Shown here one piece after another: positions 53,986 through 63,813 of a stretch of DNA of 64,000 bases. The position numbers and the translations under genes are program-made. This DNA is from Cydia pomonella (lineage: Eukaryota > Arthropoda > Insecta > Lepidoptera > Tortricidae): positions 4,278,001 through 4,342,000 of the forward strand of contig NC_084729.1 of NCBI RefSeq assembly GCF_033807575.1. The letters are read 5' to 3'. Under the pieces are notes generated by a model. It ran no database searches. It worked only from the letters and a program-made list of their open reading frames with translations, and was not told the DNA's origin. Position 1 is the stretch's first letter. Each line of letters begins with the position of its first letter.

Positions 53986-54302
53986 CGCTACTCTGGAGAG
54001 ATTTGAAACTATTATTTATAGCTGACAGCTGGACACCTTTGCAACAGTTCTACCATATGAGATTTCATTCCTTTTAATTCCACACTCCATACTTACGGCG
54101 TTGTCGGCTAATTAATGGCAACACTGGCCCTCAAGACCATACAAAGAAAAAAAAAACCTGTGGTTCTCGGTTATGTCATGTGCATGTGTCACTATCATTT
54201 TACATCTTAAGGAATTTCTAAACGCAAACTGTCACATTAGACAATTTAAAAAAACAATGACATAACCTCAAAACAAAGTAAAATTTGTTTAATAAACTAA
54301 AA

Positions 54303-54572
54303 ATGAGGCTTATAAACTTGCTGAAATCCCTAAAAATCACAACTATAACTCCAAAAAGACTGTATTCTCAAGAGTTCATCCCTAAAGCATTACGTAGTTT
54401 AAAAGGAAAGTCGACTAGAAATACTGTGCAGTTTTATGTAGATTCCTTCAGAGTTAGGGCTGTGGGTGGGAATGGGGGGGACGGGTGCATATCGTTCCTG
54501 AGCGCGTGGTGTAAGGAGCATGCGGGGCCGGATGGGGGTGACGGGGGTCACGGGGGACATGTCATTTTTCAG
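54303..54572 (+). CDS. MTG2: Mitochondrial ribosome-associated GTPase 2, exon 1
   Basis: ATG at 54303, 90 codons, donor gttagt after ...GHVIFQ, phase 0. Residues 1-25 (MRLINLLKSLKITTITPKRL) are basic with hydroxylated residues, a typical mitochondrial presequence. Residues 55-61 (GGNGGDG) and 75-85 (GPDGGDGGHGG) are the glycine-rich loops of the Obg fold. Obg-family GTPases assist assembly of the large ribosomal subunit; the mitochondrial member is MTG2/GTPBP5. An upstream TTG in frame is not needed. Confidence 0.9.
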
Positions 54573-54644
54573 GTTAGTTTTTTCCCAGGAACCGCTGACT
54601 GCCAATTTCGAAATTCTATTACTTCCGGTCCATCTCTAGTGAGG

Positions 54645-54786
54645 GCTCCTCTACACGATGGCCCAGCGTAGACCAGTCTAAGGAACGCAGCTATGCGGTG
54701 AAATGAGTTAGCGATATCACTTGCTCCCTCTATATAATGCGTCCCTAGGACTGGCCTACGCTGGGCCATCGTGTAGAGGAGCCATG
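54645..54786. mobile_element. MITE with GGCTCCTCTACACGATGG ends
   Basis: About 37 bp inverted arms (gggctcctctacacgatggc ... gtagaccagtc) in MTG2 intron 1. Confidence 0.85.
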
Positions 54787-54798
54787 ATACAGATAGAC

Positions 54799-55259
54799 CA
54801 GGGCTGCCAGTACATAAATCTTGATTATACAGTCCAACGTCAAAAATTATACGAAATTCGATTGCATTATACGAAAACGATTATACCCGACTTTTTTAAT
54901 GCTTACTTCAAAAACCGACTTGTATTTAGTAAGTAGTCACTAAAATCTATTAATAAGCAGCGCCGAAACACAGCACAATAAAGTAAAACACATCTCACAT
55001 ATTCACAAACACCCATCATATAGAACACCCAACCATTCAAATGGTGAGTCTAAAGAGAAAAACAACTGAAACCGTCACCGTATCGTACTATCAAGTTGGC
55101 AATCCATCTTTGTTAATCCCGGGTTGAAATAGAAATGCGACATAACCATTTGTGTTCTTTCGTATCCAATTATACTGAACGACTACCTATACGTGATAGA
55201 TACGATAATCAGTCCGATTATACGAAATTCGTATCGAATTATACGATCTGGCAGCCCTG
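54799..55259. mobile_element. hAT-type MITE, 461 bp, AGATAGAC duplication
   Basis: Ends CAGGGCTGCCAG in inverted orientation; AGATAGAC lies at 54791-54798 and again at 55260-55267. 8 bp duplication and CAGGG start fit hAT. Confidence 0.88.
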
Positions 55260-55392
55260 AGATAGACCCAGTAATACTCTGTTTTACTCTTGAATGCATA
55301 CTTCATCATTGTGTGACAATGGACAACTAATGCACCAAGAATAAGTCAGTTGATATTAAATATTATGGAGCAATCTTAAACAAACATATATT

Positions 55393-55659
55393 GCCATAAA
55401 AATTAGAAGACATAAATGGAAATGGGCTGGCCATATCATCCGAGGCACAGATAAATGGAGCACCCAATGGTACCCAAGAGAGGGAGAGAGAGGAGTAAAG
55501 AGACCTCTAATGAGATGGGATGATGACATTGCGCAGGTAGCTGGCCGTACCTGGAGCAGAGTGGCAATAGATCGGAGAGAGTGGAGAAGGTTGGAGGAGG
55601 CCTTTGCCGAAGGGCAAGCAGGCAAAGAATACAAAAGATGGGAGATAATAGAGAGATAG
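55393..55659 (+). pseudogene. RTE-clade LINE C-terminus
   Basis: AIKIRRHKWKWAGHIIRGTD, WYPREGERGVKRPLMRWDDD, RTWSRVAIDRREWRRLEEAF and stop TAG. This is the conserved RTE-clade ORF2 tail. A 3' UTR and a TTTTATTTTATTTT-like tail run to about 55720. 5' truncated. Confidence 0.8.
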
Positions 55660-55867
55660 TAGTACTGTTCTTTGTCCTGTAAATAAAGGCTATTTTATTT
55701 TATTTTTTATTTTTATTTTTATTAATCTTAAACAAAATAAAAAAATTAGACAACCATATTATATTTACTACTTGTGCATGATAACTGTATGATTACTGGA
55801 TACAGGCCATATCAGTTGTTATAACTGCTTACTTATTAAATAATAATAATAAATTATAAATCAACCT

Positions 55868-55985
55868 ATACCCACAATAAGCTCAATAAGGCTTATGTTG
55901 AGGATACTAGACGACGATATATACAATAAATAGATAGATATAGATAAATACTTATATATGTAGAAAACATTAATAACTCAGTAGG
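55868..55985 (-). mobile_element. SINE-A fragment
   Basis: cacaataagctcaataaggc and gacgacgatatata match the SINE-A body, diverged, no head. Confidence 0.6.
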
Positions 55986-55989
55986 GCTA

Positions 55990-56106
55990 AGAATGCTAAG
56001 ATGGTCAGTTTTTTATCATCTATCATCATGCCTGTCACGTTCCAACAAGTGTGTAAGTGCAAAAGTGATGCATGACATGACAAGTGATAAAAACGCGGCC
56101 ATGATA
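55990..56106. mobile_element. MITE (GCCTGTCACGTTCCAACAAG), copy 2
   Basis: Related to 27530-27642 in inverse: atcatgcctgtcacgttcca and gcatgacatgacaagtgata. Confidence 0.6.
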
Positions 56107-56204
56107 CCGCCGCAGTAACAAATACTGTGATAAACACACAAATAAATGCTGATACTATTCCCGGATGCTCCTCTCCGGCTTTGTAGGCTGAACATTGACA
56201 TATA

Positions 56205-56405
56205 TATAAGGATGGGCCTTACAGGCAATAAGAATGGGGCCAGTACAGCGGTGTCACGCACACAAATTCGAGCCGTTAATATGTTGATGAGTTTGCATCA
56301 TACGCATGATTGGTCGCAACTAGTTGCATTGACTGCACAATTGGCTCGAATTCGTGAGTGACACTGCTGAACTAGCACCATTCTTAGTGTCCGTAAGGCA
56401 TGTCC
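56205..56405. mobile_element. MITE with GCCTTACAGGCAATAAGAATGG ends split
   Basis: ggccttacaggcaataagaa and attcgagccgttaat at the left; the inverse ggctcgaattcgtgagtgac and ccattcttagtgtccgtaag at the right. Confidence 0.7.
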
Positions 56406-56508
56406 TTACATTATATGTGAATGAGGCAGAGTCACTACTGACTATTCATTGATTTATGAAATTGCCTCGTTCTGTGTGGACCCGCTTGATGAAATGGTTG
56501 ACTTTCAG

Positions 56509-56635
56509 GCTACCCATACTGTAAAGAGTTTGAACCATGTGAAGGCAGTGACGCAGGCGCAGCACGGGGCACGTGGGGACAACAAGGACCGACATGGGAA
56601 GAATGCTTCGCATGTTGTGGTGCCCGTGCCGCTGG
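56509..56635 (+). CDS. MTG2: MTG2 exon 2
   Basis: After gactttcag: ATHTVKSLNHVKAVTQAQHG, then GKNASHVVVPVPL, donor gtaaga with one base left over. Matches the Obg fold segment that follows the first glycine loops (a GKN-x-x-x-x-x-x-VPxGT pattern completed in exon 3). Confidence 0.88.
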
Positions 56636-56660
56636 GTAAGATTGTTTTATTATAAACCAG

Positions 56661-56788
56661 GGGGCCTACCGCGAAAACCGAAATTCGCAAATTGAGGGGA
56701 TCTTACTCTTTTACTCTTACTAAGACGTCATTAGAGTGACAAAGAAAAATGCCCGCAATTAACGTCGGTTTTCGCGGTTATAGCTCAG
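56661..56788. mobile_element. MITE-G copy in MTG2 intron 2
   Basis: gggggcctaccgcgaaaacc, body gatcttactcttttactctt, right end gtcggttttcgcggttatag. Confidence 0.8.
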
Positions 56789-57173
56789 GGATGTTACAAT
56801 TGTCTCATTCTTCACACACTGAAAGAAATGTTTGCATAACTGTAACAAACATTTTGGTTACTGTTTACACAAAAATTGGGACTTGCGAACTATGTGTTAT
56901 ATGTTACAAAACCGTGTTTGGCTATCAGTGTTCAGTGGCTGGGTATACACTACAAAATAAGTTTTGTAAATTTATGCAAAGTTTATTTTCTTATAACCGT
57001 AGTTTAGTTATTTAGTAAAGTTACAAAACCAGTTCGGCTATTTATTTTTTTCAGTGCATCCGCGAATGCAAATCGGAATGTCCAGGATGCGAATGTCCGA
57101 ATGTGAATACATGTCAGGGAATATGAAGTTGTTATCTTCATTACTAATTAGACAAAAATCTGTTAGTACATAA

Positions 57174-57407
57174 AACCTCCCCGACATTCACGATATAATC
57201 AACAAGAGAACTATCAGCCGCGAGACCCGAGGTCACAGCCTAAGAATTGTTCGCACTCCCACTACTACTAAAGCTGCATATCATTCTTTGTCCAACCGTG
57301 TCGTGGCGGCTTGGAACCGTTTACCGGATAGTGTTGTGACTGCTCCCTCGGTCAATGTTTTTAAAAACAGATTGGACAAGTGGCTTTTAAACAATAAGTT
57401 AGACTGA
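57174..57407 (+). pseudogene. LINE ORF2 C-terminus (Jockey/CR1-like)
   Basis: NLPDIHDIINKRTISRET, HSLSNRVVAAWNRLPDSVV, VFKNRLDKWLLNNKLD, stop. The WNRLPDSVV and FKNRLDKWL signature is the usual end of CR1/Jockey ORF2. 3' UTR to about 57515. Confidence 0.75.
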
Positions 57408-57520
57408 TGTTACTTAGTGATGTGATACGACTTTACAAACTTTGAACTGTATAATACAGGACACTGTGTGACATAGGCTCATCAGCTAAATAGCTGCTCG
57501 CCTATAATTATATAATAATA

Positions 57521-58192
57521 ACGAACAACTATCGGAAATATATCCTGAAGGACGGTACGGTCGACATTTGTCGGGCATGCCGCCGTCCCGGAGAGTCACT
57601 CAGGCATATAATTTCCGGTTGTTCTCATCTTGCTAACGGCGAGTACTTGCACAGACATAATCTCGTAGCCAGGATTATTCACCAGCAACTTGCTCTTCTA
57701 TACGGCCTTGTGGACCGCGAAGTACCGTACTACAAGTACTCACCTGCGCCAGTTCTCGAAAATGGTCGTGCCACGCTCTATTGGGATCGATCTATTATCA
57801 CTGACAGGACTATTGTAGCCAATAAACCTGACATCGTGATAATAGATCGATCGCAACGCCGGGCCGTGCTCGTCGACATCACCATCCCCCATGATGAGAA
57901 TCTCGTGAAAGCCGAGAAGGACAAGTCCAGTAAGTACCTAGACTTGGCTCACGAGATAACCGCCATGTGGGATGTTGATTCGACGATCATTGTCCCGATA
58001 GTCGTTTCAGCGAATGGTCTCATAGCGAAGAGTCTCGACCAACACCTTGAGAGTCTCGCTAGGTGGTTGGATCAAGGGTCAGATGCAGAAGGCGGTGATC
58101 TTGGACACGACGCGGATAGTCCGCCGGTTCCTCTCTCTGCGGCCCTGACCACCGGCAGCTTGGGCCCTGCCCCGCTGCTGGCGGCACCCTAG
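57521..58192 (+). pseudogene. LINE 3' end with restriction-like endonuclease domain
   Basis: A CCHC-type finger CRACRRPGESLRHIISGC precedes HRHNLVARIIHQQLALLYG, YWDRSIITDRTIVANKPDIV, IIDRSQRRAVLVDITIPHDE and KAEKDKSSKYLDLAHEITAM. The KPDIV ... VDITIP acidic pair with the finger is the C-terminal endonuclease arrangement of R2/R4/NeSL-type LINEs. 5' truncated; ends LLAAP* with a (TAA)n tail near 58320. Confidence 0.75.
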
Positions 58193-58873
58193 GTTAGGTT
58201 TTTTATAATGTGTTTATATGTATTTTGTATTATTTTTGTATGATTTGTTGTATTTTACTTTTATATTCATATTATAAAATGCCTAATCTAAGACACAAGA
58301 TAAATAAAGAGATAATAATAATAAAACATATGTTAACTTAGAACGGGATGTTATAAAGTATTGAGTAATGCATTACTTCAAAACACGCACTGCCCATGCA
58401 CGAGTCGACGAGAGCGATTGGCGCGGGCGGGACAGGCGCACATTCGCATTCGAACATTCGCTTCATTTGTTGCGAATGCAAATCGCGAGGAGAATGATTA
58501 AAATGATATGAATATTCGTGACGTCCCTATTATAAACTGAAAGAAGAAAAAGTGACCAACCCTCCAGTGGCTGAGGCCGGGATTAGGCGGCCGGAAGACC
58601 TAGAGTTCAGTGTTACCCGCATAAGGTGAAGATGCTGGATAATTTCCCGCTTTGGTCAATGGAGGTCATGGTCGCTTTCTTTAGTATACTTAATTTATTT
58701 CTATTCAACAAACTGTTTCACAGTTATATTTTTTTTAATAAAAAAAAAGTGCTCTAGTTGTGTTTATAATGCTCACAATAAATTATTTTTTTGTTTTCCA
58801 TACAACCTCCTAATAGGTACCACGTAACACACTGTTAAGAATTGTTAGTGTATAATTAAATTATTTATTTCAG

Positions 58874-59001
58874 GGACTATTATCCGGGACCAATCAGGAA
58901 CCGTCGTGGGGGACCTGAGCGTAGAGGGCACGTTGTTTGTGGCGGCGCGGGGCGGCGCCGGCGGCCGCGGGAATAGATTCTTTCTCACAGACACCGCACA
59001 G
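58874..59001 (+). CDS. MTG2: MTG2 exon 3
   Basis: After ttatttcag: completes GT from exon 2, then IIRDQSGTVVGDLSVEGTLF, VAARGGAGGRGNRFFLTDTA, Q; donor gtacat, phase 0. The RGGAGGRGN loop is the last glycine motif of the Obg domain. Confidence 0.9.
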
Positions 59002-59061
59002 GTACATACTAGTCACAAAATTTAAAATTATTTATTATTTATTTATTTATCACATGTTCAA

Positions 59062-59303
59062 AAACATATTTTACAGTACACATAGTACTACTTTTCCGCA
59101 CCAGTGCGATAATTAGCACGTTACGTCACTATGCCGAAAACTTAAAGGGCCATATGTACAGAAAAATGTTGTACGATACATGTGAGAATAGGCAATTCGC
59201 AACTCGTGTCGATTTAAAACACTCCCTTCGGTCGTGTTTTAATTTATCGCAACTCGTTACGAGTTTCCTATTTTTCGCACTTGTATCGTAAATAACTATT
59301 ACT
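59062..59303. repeat. Dispersed repeat, second copy of 26076-26305
   Basis: Matches copy 1 in several blocks (tgtacgatacatgtgagaat, cgcaactcgtgtcgatttaa, cctatttttcgcacttgtat). Confidence 0.65.
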
Positions 59304-59375
59304 ATATTATTAATTGTTGAGCCATTTACCTTATCAAAAATGTCATTTTTGACAAAAAAATATTGTGTGTCACAG

Positions 59376-59454
59376 GCGCCGGATATAGCGGAGCTCGGAG
59401 CTATCGGAGAGACCAACGTTTACATGCTCGAAGTGCGCTCTATGGCGCATATTG
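59376..59454 (+). CDS. MTG2: MTG2 exon 4
   Basis: After gtgtcacag: APDIAELGAIGETNVYMLEV, RSMAHI, one base over, donor gtatat. It is the link between Obg and G domain (the E-G-x-x-GE ... LE pattern). Confidence 0.87.
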
Positions 59455-59764
59455 GTATATATATATATTTTTTTAAATTTATTTAGAACACAAACAGTCA
59501 CATATTTTTTTTTTAGTTTATTTCACAAATCACAATATACAATGTACCTATAATTAAAGTTTCGCCAAACTGTAAAACAGTTTGTTGGCGATGCGCTCCA
59601 ACTAAACTAAAACAATATATACAAATGGATTTGAAGTACAATGTAGAGTACTTAACATACTTAAGAATCATAGACCTGGAGGTTCATTATTAAGTACATA
59701 ATGTTAACATACATGCTAACAGCATAAAGAAAATGAAATCCTGAGCCAATACTTAAATTCTATT

Positions 59765-60463
59765 ATTATTTATTTATTTCACAAATTAACAAAATATTTC
59801 AATAATAATATTTTCCGTAAATGGAACAAAAAGAAACTTATACATAACATTACAACATATAACATTACATTTTTTGTTTTTAAATCTAAAAGTCACATAC
59901 ACAATTTTTATACACACACACAAGTAAATTATTAAAAACTAAAGAAAACCACCTTAAAATAAAATAAAAAACTTAAAAATAAAATTAATTATACGCTTAG
60001 CCTAAAATAACCCCCCCTGCATTGCACCTGGCCCAAAGGTCCCCATAATGCCTGCAGCATTCCCCCGCTGAACTGCTATGGAGACCTGTTGGACCAAGTA
60101 CGACCCAGAACGAGGATCACCACCCCTGTCCCGCAAACGCCGGCCTAATTCCCTAAATAATTGGCGGGCTTCCATACCCCACGGCCCCGCGGTCTCTACA
60201 GCCACCGGCACAAAGTCGTACGCCGATGCCAGTGTGGAGTATTTAGCGTGTTTCTGCTTAGCAGCAGCCTCTGCCGCTGCACCAGCACGACGCACGGTTT
60301 GCCCCAAATGGGATGCAGCGAAGGTGCTCACGCAAAACACAAAAGAAACACACACAAAAGGCAACGCCCTCTCCGCCACGGCACCAACGTCAGGCCGTCC
60401 GGCCTCTTCCCATCCGTGCGGCTGAGACCCGGTGGCTCCAAAACACAGGGCACGTTCGCACAA
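59765..60463 (-). pseudogene. LINE-like ORF C-terminal fragment (QRGNAA motif) with 3' tail
   Basis: ORF 60002-60463 on minus: AAAKQKHAKYSTLASAYDFV, PVAVETAGPWGMEARQLFRE, LGRRLRDRGGDPRSGSYLVQ, QVSIAVQRGNAAGIMGTFG, stop. I recall this VAVET ... GRR ... QR-x-SIA-x-QRGNAA signature at the end of retroelement ORFs in many invertebrates, but I cannot name the clade. A/T-rich 3' UTR and a TTTATTTATTATT-like tail to about 59765. GC-rich coding block in an AT-rich intron. Confidence 0.55.
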
Positions 60464-60748
60464 ACCATGGCCCTCCGCACAATCTCATTGATAGAGTGGT
60501 GCCTCGAAAATCGACCAGCGCATCGCCGACAACTCAGGCCATGATGTCCGCTCTCCGCCACCCATGCCCCGCAGCTACAGCCTATTTCCGTAAATTGAAA
60601 TGTAGAATGTCAATGAGAACTTGCGACCGGTACCGCCGTGACTCGGGTCGCTTAGGGGTCGCGTCTGTCGGGATTGCTGAAATTGGTCCGATCCCAACCC
60701 TGTGCACTGGAGGCCATGATCCCTTTTCCATATCTATATGACATCTAC

Positions 60749-61219
60749 AGGGTATTTATTTAGTCGCTTGCAATAATTTACGGGCTCAATATATCAGGGA
60801 TCGGAACCGGTTTTTTGCAAAAACATCGAAATAACCATATATTTCGGTTTATTTTATACTCTAAATGTAGGACTCAGTTGTGCTTTCAGATAACGACTTC
60901 GTATTATTAGATTGCCTAATTAGAAATGAAGTAATTAACAAAGAACGAAAAAATACCGTTTTCGTTCCCATACAAAAAATACCGGTTTCCGATCCCTGCA
61001 ATATATAGGTCATACTGAGCTAGTTTTTCTATGGGACCAACCTCGAAATCGCGAAAAAAAATTACTTTCCCATAAAAAATGTCAAGGTCAGACAGCCAAA
61101 ATGTATGAAACAGCCAATTTTTTTTCGCCATTTCGGGGTAGGTCCCATAGTAAAAGTTGCTCATTATGACCTATACATTCATTCACCCCGTAAATTATTA
61201 CAGGTGACTAAATAAACAT
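60749..61219. mobile_element. Outer MITE with TTTATTTAGTC ends, hosting a hAT MITE
   Basis: tatttatttagtcgcttgca / ataatttacggg at the left is the inverse of cccgtaaattattacaggtg / actaaataaac at the right. Confidence 0.75.
60795..60998. mobile_element. hAT-type MITE, 204 bp, CAATATAT duplication
   Basis: Ends CAGGGATCGGAA(A)CCGGT inverted; CAATATAT at 60787-60794 and 60999-61006. Nested in the outer MITE. Confidence 0.88.
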
Positions 61220-61343
61220 CTTGTGATTCAGTTAATAAATTATGTAGTAGTGTTTCTACTTAAAATAAGACTAAATATTTTTTTATGAAATACATTTACG
61301 ATTACGCGCACGATAGGCGTGGCGTTCGAAGTGTTATTAACAA

Positions 61344-61650
61344 AGCTCGGAAACCGGTTAAATTTCCAAACCGTTATCATGTTCTTGGCGCAAAACCTTT
61401 TAATTTTAGTTTCGTTCGTAAAACCGTTATTTTCAAACCGATTTTTAGAACATTTACATAAAGTTCTTGTCAGATTAACCGGTTTAGAACAATAAAACCG
61501 GTTTCTTTCTATGTCGGTGTCTTTGTTTACGCAGCACGCCATCAGGCCGGCCGGTCGCTCATCGAATAAACCGGTTTATTTAGGTTACAATAAAGTTCTT
61601 AACACGTTCGCGTTCTTATGAAAGTTTGGAGTAAAACCACAATAAACCCG
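61344..61650. repeat. AACCGGTTAAATTTCCAAACCG repeat, copy 2
   Basis: Longer relative of 14113-14281, with several more accggttt blocks. Confidence 0.55.
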
Positions 61651-61684
61651 TATTTACCGTTATTTCGTTTTTTATTTATTTATT

Positions 61685-61797
61685 GGGTGTGTTCTATGTA
61701 TGTATATATTATATATATCGCGTACTTATTGAGCTTACTGTGGTACTACTGGTACTTAGTCAATTTGTGTAATAATGTCCTATAATATTTATTTTTG
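61685..61797 (+). mobile_element. SINE-A fragment, plus orientation
   Basis: ttattgagcttactgtggta, acttagtcaatttgtgtaat and aatgtcctataatatttatt: the 3' half of SINE-A. Confidence 0.7.
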
Positions 61798-61850
61798 AGT
61801 CTTGGTTAATAAATAGATAGGTTGAATTGAACAGTTGATGCGTCCCGCAG

Positions 61851-61958
61851 GGTTGCTGGGGTTCCCGAACGCGGGCAAGAGCACGCTGCTGCGCGCCCTG
61901 ACGCGCGCGCGCCCCACCGTGGCGCCCTACCCCTTCACCACGCTGCGCCCTCACATTG
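61851..61958 (+). CDS. MTG2: MTG2 exon 5 with the P-loop
   Basis: After gcgtcccgcag the frame completes G and reads LLGFPNAGKSTLLRALTRAR, PTVAPYPFTTLRPHI; one base over, donor gtaact. GFPNAGKST (about residues 206-213 of the joined protein) is G1 and TTLRPHIG is G2 of Obg-type GTPases. 108 bp. G3 (DxPG) to G5 must lie in exons to the right of the window. The exon is notably GC-rich compared with its introns. Confidence 0.92.
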
Positions 61959-62735
61959 GTAACTACACTGCATAACCGAAAAATAACGGTACCTTTATAT
62001 AACGGTATGACATCATACCGGTTTAATCCGAACTTAGGTAGCCGAATAAATTTACTTCGTTACCGAAAAAAACGGCATACCGTTATTTTTTCGGGTACTT
62101 TGCTTTCATAATAGCTTTCATATCAGCTTAGGCGTCGTTGCCAAGCCGCCCGCGCCTTTCGCCTGCTTGGTTCCTATTGGATGAAGCTGTCTATGTAAGT
62201 GTAAGCCCTTTTGATTTTATTTAATACTATCAGTTTGGCTATAGTAACGCTTAAGGTAAATACCGGTACCGTTATTTTAAAACGGTAGCGATACTTTCAT
62301 ATCGGAGTCGCGTGGCCTAGCCGGTATAATGTATGTATGTATGTATAAACTCTTTATTGTACAAAAGACAAAATATAAATATGGAACAGGATAAGCAGTA
62401 CAAAGGCGAACTGTATCGATATCGTAATTTTATACCGCTACCATACCGTTATACCGTAACTATAACTAGTTCCCCATCATGCTCAGAGGCGGCGCCAGGC
62501 GTGGGCGACGTGGCCCACCGCCTACAACCTCGCGGTCCGTGGGCCTCGCGCCTAAGTATATGTCGGACACAACGAAAAAATGTTCGTTATTTCTTACCCC
62601 ACCAGAGGGCCTCGCTAAATGTACCTTGCCCTCATAAAATTTTGGTCTTTTCCCGCCACTGATCATGCTAATACTGACCCGACTAAGCGAAAGATTCCAA
62701 AATTGAACCACGGGTGAAGCGATTTGAGTGTTGTA

Positions 62736-62940
62736 AGGGCTTTAGGCATGAGGGTTAAACGGTTCAATAACGCCTTCAGGGGGTTGTTGGGGCTGCCCTG
62801 GCGCTGCAGCGCGTCGGGAATGTTCGCCGCGCGGAGAACAGACTGCTTGCAAGCCGTGCTGCGCAAGCGGCTGGCGTCCCTGTGCGCGGGGCAGCACCAA
62901 CACTCTCCTGAAGGTGCCCTATCCTCAGACATTGGATGTC
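62736..62940 (+). pseudogene. Fragment of the CR1/Rex-like LINE C-terminus
   Basis: RVKRFNNAFRGLLGLPWRCS, ASGMFAARRTDCLQAVLRKR: same segment as YNNAFRVLMGLPRFCSAS ... in the LINE at 28274-29515. No flanking RT. Confidence 0.65.
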
Positions 62941-63002
62941 TTTACATGTGCAGTCTAATTGTAATTATATTTTCTAACACACCTAACATAATATGGATGT
63001 AA

Positions 63003-63229
63003 TTTGTCCGAAATAAATGCTTTCATTTCATTTCATACTCAAACTTTGCTACCGAGTGCAAAACTATTTTGTACACCACACTAACGCGAAATACCAACAA
63101 TACAAATCAAATCCAAGTGAATGCTATTAAATATTTATCATTCAAAATCACTATAAATAAATTCTACCAGTCAGGATGAGGAAGAAACACAAAACTAGCA
63201 TCAACTTTGTCACTCTTGTGGATAAAATA
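63003..63229. other. No gene seen; AT-rich
   Basis: Short (TTTCA)n-like tract near 63025, otherwise nothing supported. Confidence 0.4.
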
Positions 63230-63322
63230 CATTTTTAGGTTTATGTACCCAAAGGGTACAACGGGACCCTATAACTAAGACTCTGTTGTCCGTCCGTCTG
63301 TCACCAGGCTGTATCTCATGAA

Positions 63323-63813
63323 CAGAGATCGGACAAATTTGCGTCATTGCTCGCAATAATGTGGACATGACTCCAAAATTAATCAAATATGTAATCATTT
63401 AATTAATTTCTTAATTGACTTTAATTTCTTAATTGACTTTGTTTAGTTTATCCCGATTTTGAGGTTATCGCCCACAACTTAGAACAGAAAATAAACTCTG
63501 AATTATACTGGAATAATAATATTCCTATAAAACTACTTAAGTTTGCCCCATTAACATCAGTGGAGTGCGAGCGGAGTTTTTCAGCACTTAAGTATATTTT
63601 TGATGTAAAAAGAAATAGACTGACGCAGAAAATTTGGAAAAAATACTGATTATTTTCTTTAATAAATCTATACTTTAACAAACTTTTGTATTTATTGACT
63701 AGGAATTAAAATTTAAGTCAAGTAAGAAATTAATTAAATGATTACATATTTGATTAATTTTGGAGTCATGTCCACATTATTGCGAGCAATGACGCAAATT
63801 TGTCCGATCTCTG
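63323..63813. mobile_element. hAT element, 491 bp, with about 100 bp TIRs and CTCATGAA duplication
   Basis: TIRs begin CAGAGATCGGACAAATTTGC and match inverted over about 98 bp with one difference. CTCATGAA lies at 63315-63322 and 63814-63821. It carries a C-terminal transposase remnant (63437-63649), so it looks like an internally deleted derivative of an autonomous hAT. Confidence 0.93.
63437..63649 (+). pseudogene. hAT transposase C-terminal dimerisation segment
   Basis: A 70-codon frame to TGA: LVYPDFEVIAHNLEQKINSE, then IKLLKFAPLTSVECERSFSA, LKYIFDVKRNRLTQK. The P-L-T-S-x-x-x-E-R-x-F-S-x-L ... R-N-R-L pattern is the hAT C-terminal dimerisation motif (third catalytic acid region). No start codon, no DDE core upstream; a possible acceptor tttag at 63442-63446. 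It is a remnant between the TIRs. Confidence 0.85.
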
